The notes under the pieces are model-generated. The model saw only the letters and a program-made list of their open reading frames with translations. It was not told where the DNA came from and ran no database searches. DNA of 64,000 nucleotides from Sporosarcina sp. NCCP-2716 (GTDB lineage: Bacteria; Bacillota; Bacilli; Bacillales_A; Planococcaceae): assembly GCF_023707985.1 (NCBI RefSeq), contig NZ_BRCF01000003.1, positions 1 to 64,000 on the forward strand. The letters run 5' to 3'. This document shows positions 16,704 through 24,749 of the stretch, piece by piece. How positions within the stretch are numbered: the stretch's first letter is position 1; each line of letters begins with the position of its first letter. Both the position numbers and the translations under genes were made by a program.

Positions 16704-18523
16704 TCAAAAGTAAATTTCCCAATAAAGGGCATTTGCGCATAGAATTGATGCGGCGAGGATACTGCCTAAGTGACTCCATTTGCTGCGAGCGGACAACTTT
16801 TTGCTGTTCAGACCCGCAAGAAGCAACGAGCCGATGACGAGACTGAAACCGAGGCAAAGCAGATTTGCCGTAAGAAATGGCCGGAGAGACGAATAACTGG
16901 TCATGGCAGACGTCCTATAGAAGAGCCAGGCCACATTCAGCACCAACACCAGATTGGCAGTGTGCAGTGCAAAGATGAGGCGATGCAGACATTTTTGGCG
17001 ACGCAGCTTCTGTATAAGTGCAAAGATAACATAGATGAAAGAGTACAGGGTGGCCAGGGCAGCCAAAATGAGTCCTCCCCACTCCAGAAAATGGCGGATG
17101 AACGAGACTCGTAACAGGTCCGAATACGTATTCGACAACATGTTAGTAAATTGCGGATGGTCCGAGTAGACGTCCAGACTGTAAAGACTCTTCGTGTCTG
17201 GGTTCAAGTAGACGCTGGGGCCAAGCTGTGCATATCGGTATCCGCCTACTGCCAAGTCATTCAGTCCGCTCTGTTCCGTACGGCTTCTGACAAGCAGTCC
17301 GTACACTTTACTGAAACCGTGTCGGGCACTCGAGCCGGTTCATACATCCCTGTCCAGCGGGAAGCGTCCTCCAGGTCCGTTGCAATATCCGAATGGACGT
17401 ATTTCCCAAAGACGATTTCAGGGATTCCGGCGGTATACACGCTATCGTATTGGCTGTTTGTCAGAACGAGCACACCGATCTGGTCGTTCCGGTCAATATA
17501 AACGGCGGAACTGAACGCCTTGGTATTGCCGCCATGCCCAAAGACGTGCTGGCTTTCGGAAGGCAGATAAAATAAGCCACTGGCAATGCGCGGTATCTCG
17601 GTACCCGGATACATCAGACTTGGGGTCACCAGCTGATCGACTGTTCTTTTGTTTGTGAACAGCGGCCCGCCGCCTTTGGCTAACAATGACTCCAGCAATA
17701 TCTGCAGGTCACCGGCTGTCCCCATCGTGCTTCCCGCTGGGTAAAGAGGGATGAATAGCTGATTCGGCTTGATCAGCTGCCGGGATGAGGTATACCCTTG
17801 CACACGTCTCCGCTGTTCCTTCACCCAGTGATTGTCGTTTAGCGCAGGATCGATTGCGGTTTTCGTCATGTTCAGCGGGTCGAAGATGTGTTTTCGGACA
17901 TAATCCCGGTAGTCCATTCCGCTCACTTCTTCCACCACATACGCAGCGAGAGCACTCCCGTAATTGGAATACGAAACGACTTCCCCGGGAGGGAACACTT
18001 GTCGGACATCCGCTTGCTCTAAAACTTGACGCAACGAGAGGACATCAGCCTGCTGATTCAGGAAAAGATCGGTGAAACTGTCATCATATCCAGCGTTGTG
18101 GTGCATGAGGTTTGACAGCGTGACAGGTTTCGCAAATGACGACTTGGTGCGGAAATCGGACGGCAAATAGGACAGGATGTCTTCCTCGACATCCACTTTT
18201 CCTGACTCGGCTAACTGGAGGGTGCTGATCCATACGAGTAATTTCGAAACTGAGCCCCATTCAAAAATCGTGTCAGCATCCACAGGGATCTGTCTTTCGA
18301 TATCCGCAAATCCTTCCAGCCTGACGATAACACGGTCCTTTTGCAGGATGATCGCTGCCAGGCCGGCCATCTCGTCCTGTTGCTGCTTGAGATAGGCATC
18401 CAGCTGACTTTCCAGCAACTCCGGTTCCTCAGCTGCGTCTGCAGCAGACAGCGGAAGTCCAAGTGAAAAACAAAGAACGACGCATGCAATTGTCCGGTAC
18501 ACATAAGTATGACGAACATACAA
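16704..18523 (-). pseudogene. Serine hydrolase (class C beta-lactamase/PBP4* type) with C-terminal membrane domain, frameshifted
   Basis: The first part (18523 to ~17315) encodes a secreted serine hydrolase: signal peptide TIACVVLCFSLGLPLSAADA, S-x-x-K in EWGSVSKLL (~S91), Y-x-N in YSNYG (~185) and HGG in FGHGGNT (~335). The frame then ends 'RVPDTVSVKC...' while the other frame continues 'FSKVYGLLVRSRTEQSG' into a ~200-residue tail with three membrane helices. One extra G in ACGGTTTCAG near 17316 would restore DTGFSKVYG and a single ~605-residue protein, the length of Bacillus relatives with this tail. The start is TTG at 18523, after AAAGGAG. Either a genuine frameshift or a sequence error. 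Confidence 0.75.
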
Positions 18524-18585
18524 CGGCTTGTTCTCCTTTCCCGCTCTCATTTCGTGCACAAGCTATGCGGCACCTCTGCCTAGTG

Positions 18586-18627
18586 AAAACGGCACTTATC
18601 TCTCCAAACGAAGATAAGTGCCGTTCC
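18586..18627 (-). terminator. Intrinsic terminator after the M3 peptidase gene
   Basis: AACGGCACTTATC pairs with GATAAGTGCCGTT around a 12-base loop. On the minus strand the hairpin is followed by TTTTC, a few bases after the stop of the oligoendopeptidase gene. Confidence 0.8.
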
Positions 18628-18631
18628 CTGA

Positions 18632-20446
18632 TTATCTAACTCGTTCCGTTGTCAGTTCGATGAATTCTTCTGCGTCTTTACCGACAAGCTCAATCCCGGC
18701 TGACCAGAAGTCTTGTTTAGTAATATCGACGCCAAGATGTTTCTGTGCAAGGTCCTCGACTTTCATCGATCCAGTGTCTTGCAGCAGTGCGATATACTTT
18801 TCTTCGAAACCTTCCGGGTGCTTCAAGTATTCCGCGTAGATGCCGAGGCTGAATAAGTAGCCGAATGTATACGGGAAGTTGTAGAATGGCACGCGGTCAA
18901 TGAAGAAATGGAGCTTCGCTGCCCAGAAGTGCGGATGATACGATGACAGACTGTTTCCGAATGCTTCTTTCTGTGCTTCGGTCATGAGTTCATTCAGCCT
19001 TTTTTCTGACACGAATCCTTTTGCACGTTCGTTATAGAAGCTGTCTTCGAACAGGAAGCGGGCTCGGATATTCAGGAACATCGCCGTTGCGCCTTCCAAT
19101 TTCGTCGCAAGCAGTGCGATTTTTTCTTCATCTGATGCAGCGTTTTTCACCGTGGCATCCGCGATAATCGTTTCGGCAAACGTACTTGCCGTTTCCGCGA
19201 CATTCATCGCATAGCCCCGATTTTGACGCGGCACATCCTTCATGACATGGCTGTGGAACGAGTGGCCCAATTCGTGCGCAAGCGTACTCGTATCACTCGG
19301 GGAGCCTGTGAATGTCATGAAGATGCGGGATTCCTCGAACTCCGGCAGGCTTGTGCAATAGCCGCCCGGCCGTTTGTTCGGGCGATCTTCGGCTTCGACC
19401 CAGCGGTTTTCAAGCGCATGCTTGGTGAATGCCGTCAGCTTCGGTCCAAATGATTCGAAATGTTCGATGATGAAGTCACATGCTTCATCATATGTGTAGC
19501 GTGTCGGTTTTGATTCCCCAACAGAGACGGGGGCATCGACGTCCTGCCATCCGAGTTGTTCCATCCCAAGCAGTCGTGCTTTCTGATCCAGATAATCGAT
19601 GAACGTCTGTTTGTGTGAATCGACCGCTGACCACATCGCCGTGAGCGTGTCTTCGGACATCCGGTTGTACTCGAGCGGCTCTTCCATATGCCCTTGTCGT
19701 CCGTGGACTTCCTGCAGGGTCAGACGGTATCCTGCTAAGTGATTCAGAATATCGGCGAACACCGGGCCGAAATCGGTCCATGCTTTTTCCCAGCTTTCGA
19801 AGAGTGACGCGCGTACGTCTGCATCAGGATCTGCATACATCCGGTTCATCGCCTGCCCGACAGAAAGATCTGTGACCGTACCGTCTTTTTCAGTGTATGG
19901 GATCGTCATGATGGAAACCGTTGTGCTGTACAGATCGCTCCATGCGGCGAGGCCGTCCTTATTCAACTTGGCGATCAGTTTCTCCTCGTCTTCGGATAGG
20001 AGGCGTTTGCCTTCGTCGCGTGTTTCATTCAGCACGAAGCCGATCTCATTCAGTGGTTCTACCTGCAAAAGACTGTTCCACTGTTCATCCGGAATGGCGA
20101 CCAGTTTTTTCGTGAAGATTGTTGACAGCTGCTGGAGTTCACCGGCAAGCTCCATGACCTGACCTTTTACGACGCTCGCATGCTCGTCATTTGTAAACGC
20201 ATCGTGCCACATACTGACGAACGTTCTGACCTGGCCGAGTCCTTTGCCGATCGTTTCCTGCTGTTTCAAGATCCCTTGCAGTGCGGCGGCGTCATCCGGT
20301 GAATTGCTGTGCCATGCCTGCAGCTGATCTGCGTACTTTGCAATCTCCTCTTTCACCGTTGCCAGTTTCGCCTGGACTTCTTCTGAATTGGTGCCGCCTT
20401 CAAATATGATTTCCAAATCCCACGTGTCGTTGTATTTCATCCTCAT
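18632..20446 (-). CDS. M3 family oligoendopeptidase (PepF-type)
   Basis: A 604-residue zinc metallopeptidase. The catalytic site is LAHELGHSFHSH (HExxH, ~residue 390), followed about 25 residues later by NVAETASTFAETI, which supplies the third zinc ligand. The N-terminal ~200 residues form the helical oligoendopeptidase F domain (EEIAKYADQLQAW...). It cleaves short peptides in the cytoplasm; length matches the family. The ATG at 20446 is six bases after GAGGAG. It is 15 bases downstream of the DUF2332 gene, so the two form an operon. Confidence 0.93.
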   Translation of the reverse strand: MRMKYNDTWDLEIIFEGGTNSEEVQAKLATVKEEIAKYADQLQAWHSNSPDDAAALQGILKQQETIGKGLGQVRTFVSMWHDAFTNDEHASVVKGQVMELAGELQQLSTIFTKKLVAIPDEQWNSLLQVEPLNEIGFVLNETRDEGKRLLSEDEEKLIAKLNKDGLAAWSDLYSTTVSIMTIPYTEKDGTVTDLSVGQAMNRMYADPDADVRASLFESWEKAWTDFGPVFADILNHLAGYRLTLQEVHGRQGHMEEPLEYNRMSEDTLTAMWSAVDSHKQTFIDYLDQKARLLGMEQLGWQDVDAPVSVGESKPTRYTYDEACDFIIEHFESFGPKLTAFTKHALENRWVEAEDRPNKRPGGYCTSLPEFEESRIFMTFTGSPSDTSTLAHELGHSFHSHVMKDVPRQNRGYAMNVAETASTFAETIIADATVKNAASDEEKIALLATKLEGATAMFLNIRARFLFEDSFYNERAKGFVSEKRLNELMTEAQKEAFGNSLSSYHPHFWAAKLHFFIDRVPFYNFPYTFGYLFSLGIYAEYLKHPEGFEEKYIALLQDTGSMKVEDLAQKHLGVDITKQDFWSAGIELVGKDAEEFIELTTERVR

Positions 20447-20461
20447 GTCACTCTCCTCAAG

Positions 20462-21499
20462 TTATTGGGTTTTCGCCAGGCGCCACTCGAACCAGCGGCC
20501 ATGGCCATCTGTACTGCCGATCGTCTGCGGGTGCAGCGTACCGTTTTCATAATGATCCAGATGCAGCTGCGTATCGTGCATATTGTTGTAAATATGGAAA
20601 AGTTCGCGTTGTTCACCGATTGCGGCCAGTGTGTCTTCCAGCGCCTGCTTCGTGTCGTCAGGCAGCTGATTCGCGACATGCGTATGGAAGACGCAGAGTG
20701 CAGCTCCATCCGGTATTCTGTCTGCATGCGTCTTCAGCAGCTCGATGCCGTCTCCCTGGATGAGCTGAACCGGATTTGTTTTCAAGCAGGCCGCAGCTTG
20801 ATCGAACAATTCCCGCCGTTCACTGTGCTCCGGCCAGATGAGCGCTTTCATCCATATATAGTCATCGGGGTCGGACAAATCGCTCGGGTGCAGATCAAAT
20901 CCGATGCGGGAAGCGACTGGCGGACTTTTCGGCAGCAGAAACGGGAGCCGGTCCGCTTTCACTTCCGAACGGATTGTCAGGCACGCATCCCGGCTGCCGA
21001 AAGTCTCTCCTGTCCCGTAATCATAGCGGTACTGGTCCCACAGCAGCTGCAGCCCGGCGCTCGTGCCGATTTCGATCAATGCCAGCGGCCGTTCTGTTTG
21101 AGAATGAATCCACGAAAATGCGGGATACAAATACGCACACCGGCGGACTTCATTCGTCTGGACAAGCCGGTGCATGAGAAGCGGTTCCAGCTGATCGCGA
21201 TACGTCAGGCAAAAGTTTTTGAATAAGATGAATGCCTCAGCATCCGGCTGTTTCGGAGACACCGTCAAACTGGCATAGTAGTCTTTCAGCGGGTGTTCGG
21301 TCCCTTTCATCAAAAGGTACTGTACACCGGCAAACAGCAGATTCGGCACTGGCTGGCCTCGTGGGATCACTCGGCACAGATTGAGCAGTTCCTCGTCCTC
21401 AGCAATGCGTGTCGATAACAGTTCATACAGAGCACTGGACTCCCTGCACTCCATTTCGGCAAAACGCATAAATGAGTGAGCTAGTTGAGTAGGTCCCAT
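20462..21499 (-). CDS. DUF2332 domain-containing protein
   Basis: A 345-residue cytoplasmic protein matching the DUF2332 family: N-terminal FMRFAEMECRESSALYELL, middle RRCAYLYPAFSWIHSQTERPLALIEIGTSAGLQLLWDQYRY, and the C-terminal LCVFHTHVANQLPDD. The EIGTSAGLQLL segment resembles a methyltransferase glycine loop, but no reaction is established. It has an AAAGGAG site before the ATG and precedes the oligoendopeptidase gene. Confidence 0.8.
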   Translation of the reverse strand: MGPTQLAHSFMRFAEMECRESSALYELLSTRIAEDEELLNLCRVIPRGQPVPNLLFAGVQYLLMKGTEHPLKDYYASLTVSPKQPDAEAFILFKNFCLTYRDQLEPLLMHRLVQTNEVRRCAYLYPAFSWIHSQTERPLALIEIGTSAGLQLLWDQYRYDYGTGETFGSRDACLTIRSEVKADRLPFLLPKSPPVASRIGFDLHPSDLSDPDDYIWMKALIWPEHSERRELFDQAAACLKTNPVQLIQGDGIELLKTHADRIPDGAALCVFHTHVANQLPDDTKQALEDTLAAIGEQRELFHIYNNMHDTQLHLDHYENGTLHPQTIGSTDGHGRWFEWRLAKTQ

Positions 21500-21539
21500 C
21501 TGTTACTCCTTTCAGCTGCACGGTGGGCATTGCAGAAAG

Positions 21540-22529
21540 TTACAGCCAAGTTTCCGTGCACAAAACCGTTTTAGCATCTGCATCGAGATGAACCTTCTTG
21601 CCAATGGCAAGCGGATGCATCGGATGGGTGTGACACGTGTCAAATTCAGCCAAAATAGGAATCGTTAGCCCGTCAAGCTGTTCCATCAGCAGGTCAAGAG
21701 GCAGTTTGCCGGTACCTTGGTCGTCGAACTGCTCATGCTTTCCAAGAATGATACCGCCGGCTTTTTCGTAAATCCCGTGAGTTTTGAGCATTGCAAAATT
21801 CTTTTCCATCACCGATGCGGTTTTCATGCAGTCCTCGAGCAGCAGGATATCGCCGTGTTGGATGTCGGGAAAGTAAGGAGAGCCGATAAAGCCATACATC
21901 GTATTCAAATTCCCTCCAATGAGTCGGCCTTCCGCTTTTCCCCCGTGTCCTGTCACCCATTCGTTGGCGTACAGCGTCTTTTCTGTCGTCTTCTCCAGCC
22001 AATTGACCGGTTCGTCCGACCAGACATCCGGCATGGGAACTACGTATGGTACAGACGGTTCTTGCATGAAATAGTCTTCGAAATAACGGAAGGTCATATT
22101 GACGAGGGGTTCAAATTCGCCGAATGAAGGAACAAGCGCCGGCCCGTAATAGGTAGTCACTCCCGTTTTAGCGTAAAGGGCAAGCAACACAGCAGTGGCA
22201 TCCGAGTATCCGGTTATCAGTTTCGGCTGTTTTTCAAAGGCTTCATAGTCAATATACGGCAGCATACTGTTCGAATTCGTCCCGCCAATGACGGACATGA
22301 TCATGGTAACTTCCGGATCACGGATAAGTTCATTGAGTTCTTCGGCCCGCTCTTTCGGTGAACCGGACCGATACCCCTCTGACTTTCCTGTCAGTCTGCC
22401 CTCTTTCACGTTGAAGCCTTTTGACTCCAAAAACGCTTTAGCCCGCAAATACCGCGGTTTGGAATCTACCGATGCTGGAGAGGAAGGTGAGAAAATACCA
22501 ATTGTATCGCCTCGTCGTAACGGTTTCAT
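21540..22529 (-). CDS. S66 family LD-carboxypeptidase (MccC/LdcA-like)
   Basis: A 329-residue serine peptidase with GDTIGIFSPSSPASVDS at the N-terminus, VTMIMSVIGGTNSNSMLPYIDYEAF and the nucleophile region KLITGYSDATAVLLALYAKTG (~110-130). The C-terminal half has EGRLIGGNLNTMYGFIGSPYFPD and DTCHTHPMHPLAIGKKVHLD. It is only distantly similar to the 13959-14990 S66 protein. Its ATG overlaps the stop of a 54-residue membrane protein gene (ATGA), so translation is probably coupled. Confidence 0.85.
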   Translation of the reverse strand: MKPLRRGDTIGIFSPSSPASVDSKPRYLRAKAFLESKGFNVKEGRLTGKSEGYRSGSPKERAEELNELIRDPEVTMIMSVIGGTNSNSMLPYIDYEAFEKQPKLITGYSDATAVLLALYAKTGVTTYYGPALVPSFGEFEPLVNMTFRYFEDYFMQEPSVPYVVPMPDVWSDEPVNWLEKTTEKTLYANEWVTGHGGKAEGRLIGGNLNTMYGFIGSPYFPDIQHGDILLLEDCMKTASVMEKNFAMLKTHGIYEKAGGIILGKHEQFDDQGTGKLPLDLLMEQLDGLTIPILAEFDTCHTHPMHPLAIGKKVHLDADAKTVLCTETWL

Positions 22530-22690
22530 CGACCTTCTCCTATGTCGATCTTCCTTGAGATTTCCCGAAGCAATTCGTTCCGCTCTTTCTGCTGTTTCAG
22601 GAAGGTTACCGCAAACCAGATCAGGAGGACGAGCGGCAGCAAATAGATCAGAAGGGACAACAGCGGGAGGATGGCTACCATGCCATTCAT
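22526..22690 (-). CDS. Small single-pass membrane protein, 54 residues
   Basis: Starts MNGMVAILPLLSLLIYLLP with one strongly hydrophobic helix (~residues 4-31), then a charged tail KQQKERNELLREISRKID that could be a coiled coil. It ends by overlapping the ATG of the S66 peptidase gene (ATGA). The ribosome site is weak (AGAGGCG). I do not recognise a named family; many Bacillales genomes have such short membrane proteins. The overlap suggests it is genuinely translated. Confidence 0.6.
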   Translation of the reverse strand: MNGMVAILPLLSLLIYLLPLVLLIWFAVTFLKQQKERNELLREISRKIDIGEGR

Positions 22691-22915
22691 AGGTATCGCC
22701 TCTTTCTTGTAACGCGGGCTCTCAGATAATCGTCGTTCCGCAGTTTAGAATGTTGTTTCTTTTCACAGTTGTCATTATACCATAACTGGATTTCGGGACG
22801 CTTGCAATATAGCAATGGGACGGGCGGAAAGGGATAGTCAATTGTAATGCTGTGTTTATGTGCCGTTCATGTTGCGGGGGTACACTGAATGTATCGACTA
22901 ACGGAGGTGTTTGCC

Positions 22916-23950
22916 ATGCAAATGGCGTGGAAAGAAGTAAAGAAAAGTAAAATGAAATTCCTGATTCTCGGCTCGATCATCTTTTTGGTCAGCTTCCTGA
23001 CGTTCATCATCTCAGGTCTCGCTAACGGTCTTTCAGAAGATAATGCAGCGCTCATCAAGAACCTGCCGAACGGCCAGTTCTACCTGAACGAAGACGCAGA
23101 CCAGACGTACAACTTATCGAAAATCGATGAGAAACAGCAGGAAGACCTGCTGAAGAAATATACAGATGCGACAGCAATATCCATCCAGATGGGCTTCGTG
23201 AATGATGCAGACGACAAACAGTTCAGCGTCGCGTTCGTCACTGCGACGGACAGCAAGTTGTTCCCGAATGTCAAAGAGAACGAAATCGTGCTCGATTCCT
23301 CATTGAAGGATGACGGCATCAAAGTCGGGGACATCCTGAAGAACAACCAGTTCAGCGGTGAGTTCAAAGTGAAAGGCTTTACCGAAAAGCAGACTTACAG
23401 CCATGCGCCTGTCGCGTTCATCAACATGAAAAACTACCAGGAAATCTACCGGGTGATGGAGATGCAGACAGTGTTCATCCCAGGTTCGGACGCACCCGAT
23501 TCCATTAAAGGACTCGAATCGTTCAGCAACAAAGAATTCTTGAACACGATTCCGAGCTACGGTGCGGAACAGATGTCGCTCAACATGATCATCTGGTTCC
23601 TCGTCGTCATCAGCGGGATGCTGTTCGCGATCTTCTTCTATATGATGAACGTCCAGAAGATCGGCCTGTACGGCATCCTGAAAGCGATCGGTGTGAAGAC
23701 GAGCAAACTGTTCAGCATGATGTGGTACCAGATGCTGCTGATCACGGTCATTTCCCTGCTGCTGTCAGTCGGCTTGAGCCAAGTGTTCAGTATGGTCGCA
23801 CCTAGCGGCATGCCGTTCAGCCTGACGATGCAGACAACCTTGACATTATCCGCCGTGTTCCTCGTGATCGGGTTCATCGGCGCAACGATTTCCGGATTCC
23901 AGATCAAAAAAGTGGAGCCGCTTCAGGCGATCCAGCAAGGAGAGATGTAA
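22916..23950 (+). CDS. ABC transporter permease (FtsX-like, HrtB-type)
   Basis: A 344-residue permease with one N-terminal membrane helix (FLILGSIIFLVSFLTFIISGLA, positions given as residues ~13-34), an extracytoplasmic domain of about 190 residues, and three C-terminal helices (LNMIIWFLVVISGMLFAIFF, LLITVISLLLSVGL, LSAVFLVIGFIGATISG). This 1+3 architecture and the MAWKEVKKSKMKFL start fit the HrtB/DevC branch, which exports haem or toxic compounds. ATG at 22916 has GGAGGT eight bases upstream. It is directly followed by its ATPase (one-base gap). Haem as substrate is inference. Confidence 0.8.
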   Translation: MQMAWKEVKKSKMKFLILGSIIFLVSFLTFIISGLANGLSEDNAALIKNLPNGQFYLNEDADQTYNLSKIDEKQQEDLLKKYTDATAISIQMGFVNDADDKQFSVAFVTATDSKLFPNVKENEIVLDSSLKDDGIKVGDILKNNQFSGEFKVKGFTEKQTYSHAPVAFINMKNYQEIYRVMEMQTVFIPGSDAPDSIKGLESFSNKEFLNTIPSYGAEQMSLNMIIWFLVVISGMLFAIFFYMMNVQKIGLYGILKAIGVKTSKLFSMMWYQMLLITVISLLLSVGLSQVFSMVAPSGMPFSLTMQTTLTLSAVFLVIGFIGATISGFQIKKVEPLQAIQQGEM

Positions 23951-23951
23951 C

Positions 23952-24626
23952 ATGGCGATTTTTGAAATCGATGAAGTGAAGAAGTCCTTCAAGACAGGTG
24001 ACGTTACAGAGCAGATCCTGAAAGGTGTCGATCTGGAGTTGAAGCAAGGTGAAATCACAGCGCTCGTCGGGCCTTCCGGTTCCGGGAAGTCGACGATGCT
24101 CACCATTGCAGCCGGACTTCAGAGAGCTTCCGGCGGTCATGTGATGTTCGACGGAAAAGACATGACACAGATGAACCAGGAACAGATCCGCAAAATCCGT
24201 TCGAGCGAATTCGGCTTCGTATTCCAGTCGGCTCACCTCGTCCCCTTCCTCACTGTCGAAGACCAGCTGCTGCTCATGCTGGACGTCGCGGAGACAAAGA
24301 TGAACAAGAAACAGCAGAAACAGGAAGTGGCGAAAGTGCTCGACCTCGTCGGCATGAGCCACCGGAAAGACGCGTACCCTTCTTCCCTTTCCGGCGGGGA
24401 GCGCCAGCGGGTGGCGATTGCCCGGGCGATCATCCATCAGCCGAAAATGCTGTTCGCCGATGAACCGACTGCGAGCCTCGACTCGAAACGGTCCAAAGAA
24501 GTGATGGAAATCATCCGCAACCTGACGAAAACCTTGAAAATCACGACACTCATGGTGACGCACGACGAGGAAATGCTGCCGTATGCCGACCGGATCGTGA
24601 CAATGAAAGACGGGCTGCTCGCCTGA
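23952..24626 (+). CDS. ABC transporter ATP-binding protein (LolD/HrtA-like)
   Basis: A 224-residue ATPase: Walker [14 protein letters not shown] (~37-49), Q-loop VFQSAHLVPFLTVEDQ, signature [17 protein letters not shown] (~137-153), Walker B MLFADEPTASLD (~157-168) and H-loop LMVTHDEEML. The group includes MacB/HrtA-type ATPases that pair with FtsX-like permeases. The start lies one base after the permease stop, so the two form an operon ending in the terminator at 24632. Confidence 0.92.
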   Translation: MAIFEIDEVKKSFKTGDVTEQILKGVDLELKQGEITALVGPSGSGKSTMLTIAAGLQRASGGHVMFDGKDMTQMNQEQIRKIRSSEFGFVFQSAHLVPFLTVEDQLLLMLDVAETKMNKKQQKQEVAKVLDLVGMSHRKDAYPSSLSGGERQRVAIARAIIHQPKMLFADEPTASLDSKRSKEVMEIIRNLTKTLKITTLMVTHDEEMLPYADRIVTMKDGLLA

Positions 24627-24631
24627 ACACG

Positions 24632-24669
24632 AAACCTCCGCTCCCGACGTTCGGGACGGAGGTTTTTTG
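24632..24669 (+). terminator. Intrinsic terminator after the ABC exporter operon
   Basis: AACCTCCGCTCCCGA and TCGGGACGGAGGTTTTTT form a long stem with one bulge, followed by a six-T run, just after the ATPase stop codon. Confidence 0.9.
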
Positions 24670-24749
24670 GGTATTCTAGACAGTAACTGTATGTTTTTCC
24701 GAACGTTTGCGGAGAACCAATGGAATACTGTCTGGAAGGAGGCCGACCA

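Noticed and set aside
20465-21226. A 253-residue plus-strand open frame
   Set aside because: Antisense to the DUF2332 gene, no ribosome site, no recognisable domain.
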